Below, one piece after another: positions 36,944 through 37,354 of a stretch of DNA of 37,354 nt (its first letter is position 1; each line of letters starts with the position of its first letter). The stretch lies in NCBI GenBank assembly GCA_030754235.1, contig JASMAS010000067.1:1-37354 (forward strand), read 5' to 3'. The translations under genes were made by a program, and so were the position numbers. This DNA comes from Litorilituus sp. (GTDB lineage: Bacteria; Pseudomonadota; Gammaproteobacteria; Enterobacterales; Alteromonadaceae). The notes under the pieces are model-generated. The model was not told the origin of the DNA and did not search any database. It saw only the letters and a program-made list of their open reading frames with translations.

Positions 36944-37354
36944 TAATACTGATCAGTTAACAATTTTGACGATCAATTGAACGATCTTTCAAATACGGTG
37001 TAAAGACCTCTACATTGTATGGAGGTCATTAATGGAACTATCTAAAGCACTCGATTTTATTGCCCAGTCATCACCTAATAATATAGAAACTCTTTGTGAT
37101 ATCTTACCCCTAGAATTAATTAAAAAATCGTTGAAACAAACTGATACAGTGACGTTTAGAAAGCGAAAATTGCCGCTGGAATCTATGGTTTGGCTTGTGA
37201 TTGGTATGGACATATATAACGATAAACCCATCTCTCAAATCATTAATATGCTTGATATTGAGGATAGGGATAAAAAAGCGTTTGTAGCCCCTAGTGCTGT
37301 TATTCAACGTCGACAAGACTTAGGCGTTCAAGCCATCGAATCGGTATTTGACTT
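36944..37354 (+). mobile_element. Left part of an IS4-family insertion sequence
   Basis: The left end reads TAATACTGATCAGTTAACAA, resembling the E. coli IS4 end TAATGCCGATCAGTTAAGGA, with a second GATCA-type repeat just inside. The transposase gene begins 88 bp downstream. The right end lies outside the window, so the target duplication cannot be checked. Confidence 0.8.
37032..37354 (+). CDS. IS4-family transposase, N-terminal part (runs off window)
   Basis: 107 codons from an ATG preceded by GGAGG at 37020-37024, with no stop before the window end. The sequence MELSKALDFIAQSS, DILPLELIKKSLKQTDTVTF, RKRKLPLESMVWLVIGM and AFVAPSAVIQRRQDLGVQAI tracks the N-terminal domain of E. coli IS4 transposase (LDPELISRCLAESGTVTLRK, RRLPLEMMVW, PFVAPSAVIQARQRLG). 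The catalytic DDE domain would follow outside the window. No frameshift is visible so far. Confidence 0.88.
   Translation, partial: MELSKALDFIAQSSPNNIETLCDILPLELIKKSLKQTDTVTFRKRKLPLESMVWLVIGMDIYNDKPISQIINMLDIEDRDKKAFVAPSAVIQRRQDLGVQAIESVFD

Noticed and set aside
37010..37316. Minus-strand frames of 66-73 codons in the IS4 element
   Set aside because: They are antisense to the IS4 transposase reading frame, which has clear family similarity and a ribosome-binding site.

Overview
The window is AT-rich chromosomal DNA from a marine gammaproteobacterium of the Alteromonadales, most like Colwellia or a close relative. This is inferred from protein resemblance and gene order (syd/queF divergent, dapB-carA-carB-greA, zipA-ligA, SapC/flavin halogenase/TonB-receptor cluster), not from a database search.

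Layout. 0-5 kb: a lipoprotein, a small coiled-coil protein, syd and queF diverging, metY, and a small Cys-containing protein, with short TA-flanked repeats (MITE-like) between them. 5-16 kb: an accessory nutrient-uptake locus. On the minus strand are a TonB-dependent receptor with a signalling (STN) domain, a flavin 'tryptophan halogenase', a SapC-family protein and a DUF6445-like protein with an iron/2-oxoglutarate dioxygenase residue pattern. On the plus strand, diverging from the receptor, are an ECF sigma factor, a FecR anti-sigma factor, an MFS sugar porter and a TSUP permease. 16.2-19.75 kb: a plastic zone bounded by duplicated initiator tRNA segments, holding a decayed tRNA copy, yefM-yoeB, an RND permease remnant, a serine hydrolase, an IS3 remnant and a second tRNA-like relic. 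19.9-21.6 kb: a tryptophanase gene preceded by a TnaC-like leader peptide. 21.6-22.7 kb: an SPFH membrane protein with a ribbon-helix-helix regulator. 22.9-29.5 kb: greA, carB, carA, dapB and an NTF2-like gene, all on the minus strand. 29.5-37.35 kb: repeats, fklB diverging from an NhaC-type antiporter, then zipA, ligA, a periplasmic 2H-phosphoesterase-like gene and murI on the minus strand, and the left end of an IS4-family element running off the window.

How the parts work together. The receptor, sigma factor and FecR have the parts of a Fec-type cell-surface signalling circuit: ligand at an outer-membrane receptor, contact of the STN domain with periplasmic FecR, release of the ECF sigma factor. 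The neighbouring sugar porter suggests the ligand is a carbohydrate or glycoconjugate; the halogenase, SapC and dioxygenase-like proteins have no settled role. This is the best candidate for an under-described system here. The clearest new regulatory call is the 29-codon leader before tnaA, with a KWYNQD motif matching the KWFNID core of E. coli TnaC. Most housekeeping genes look intact; the decayed elements are concentrated at 16.2-19.4 kb, and the MITE-like repeats lie at gene boundaries.
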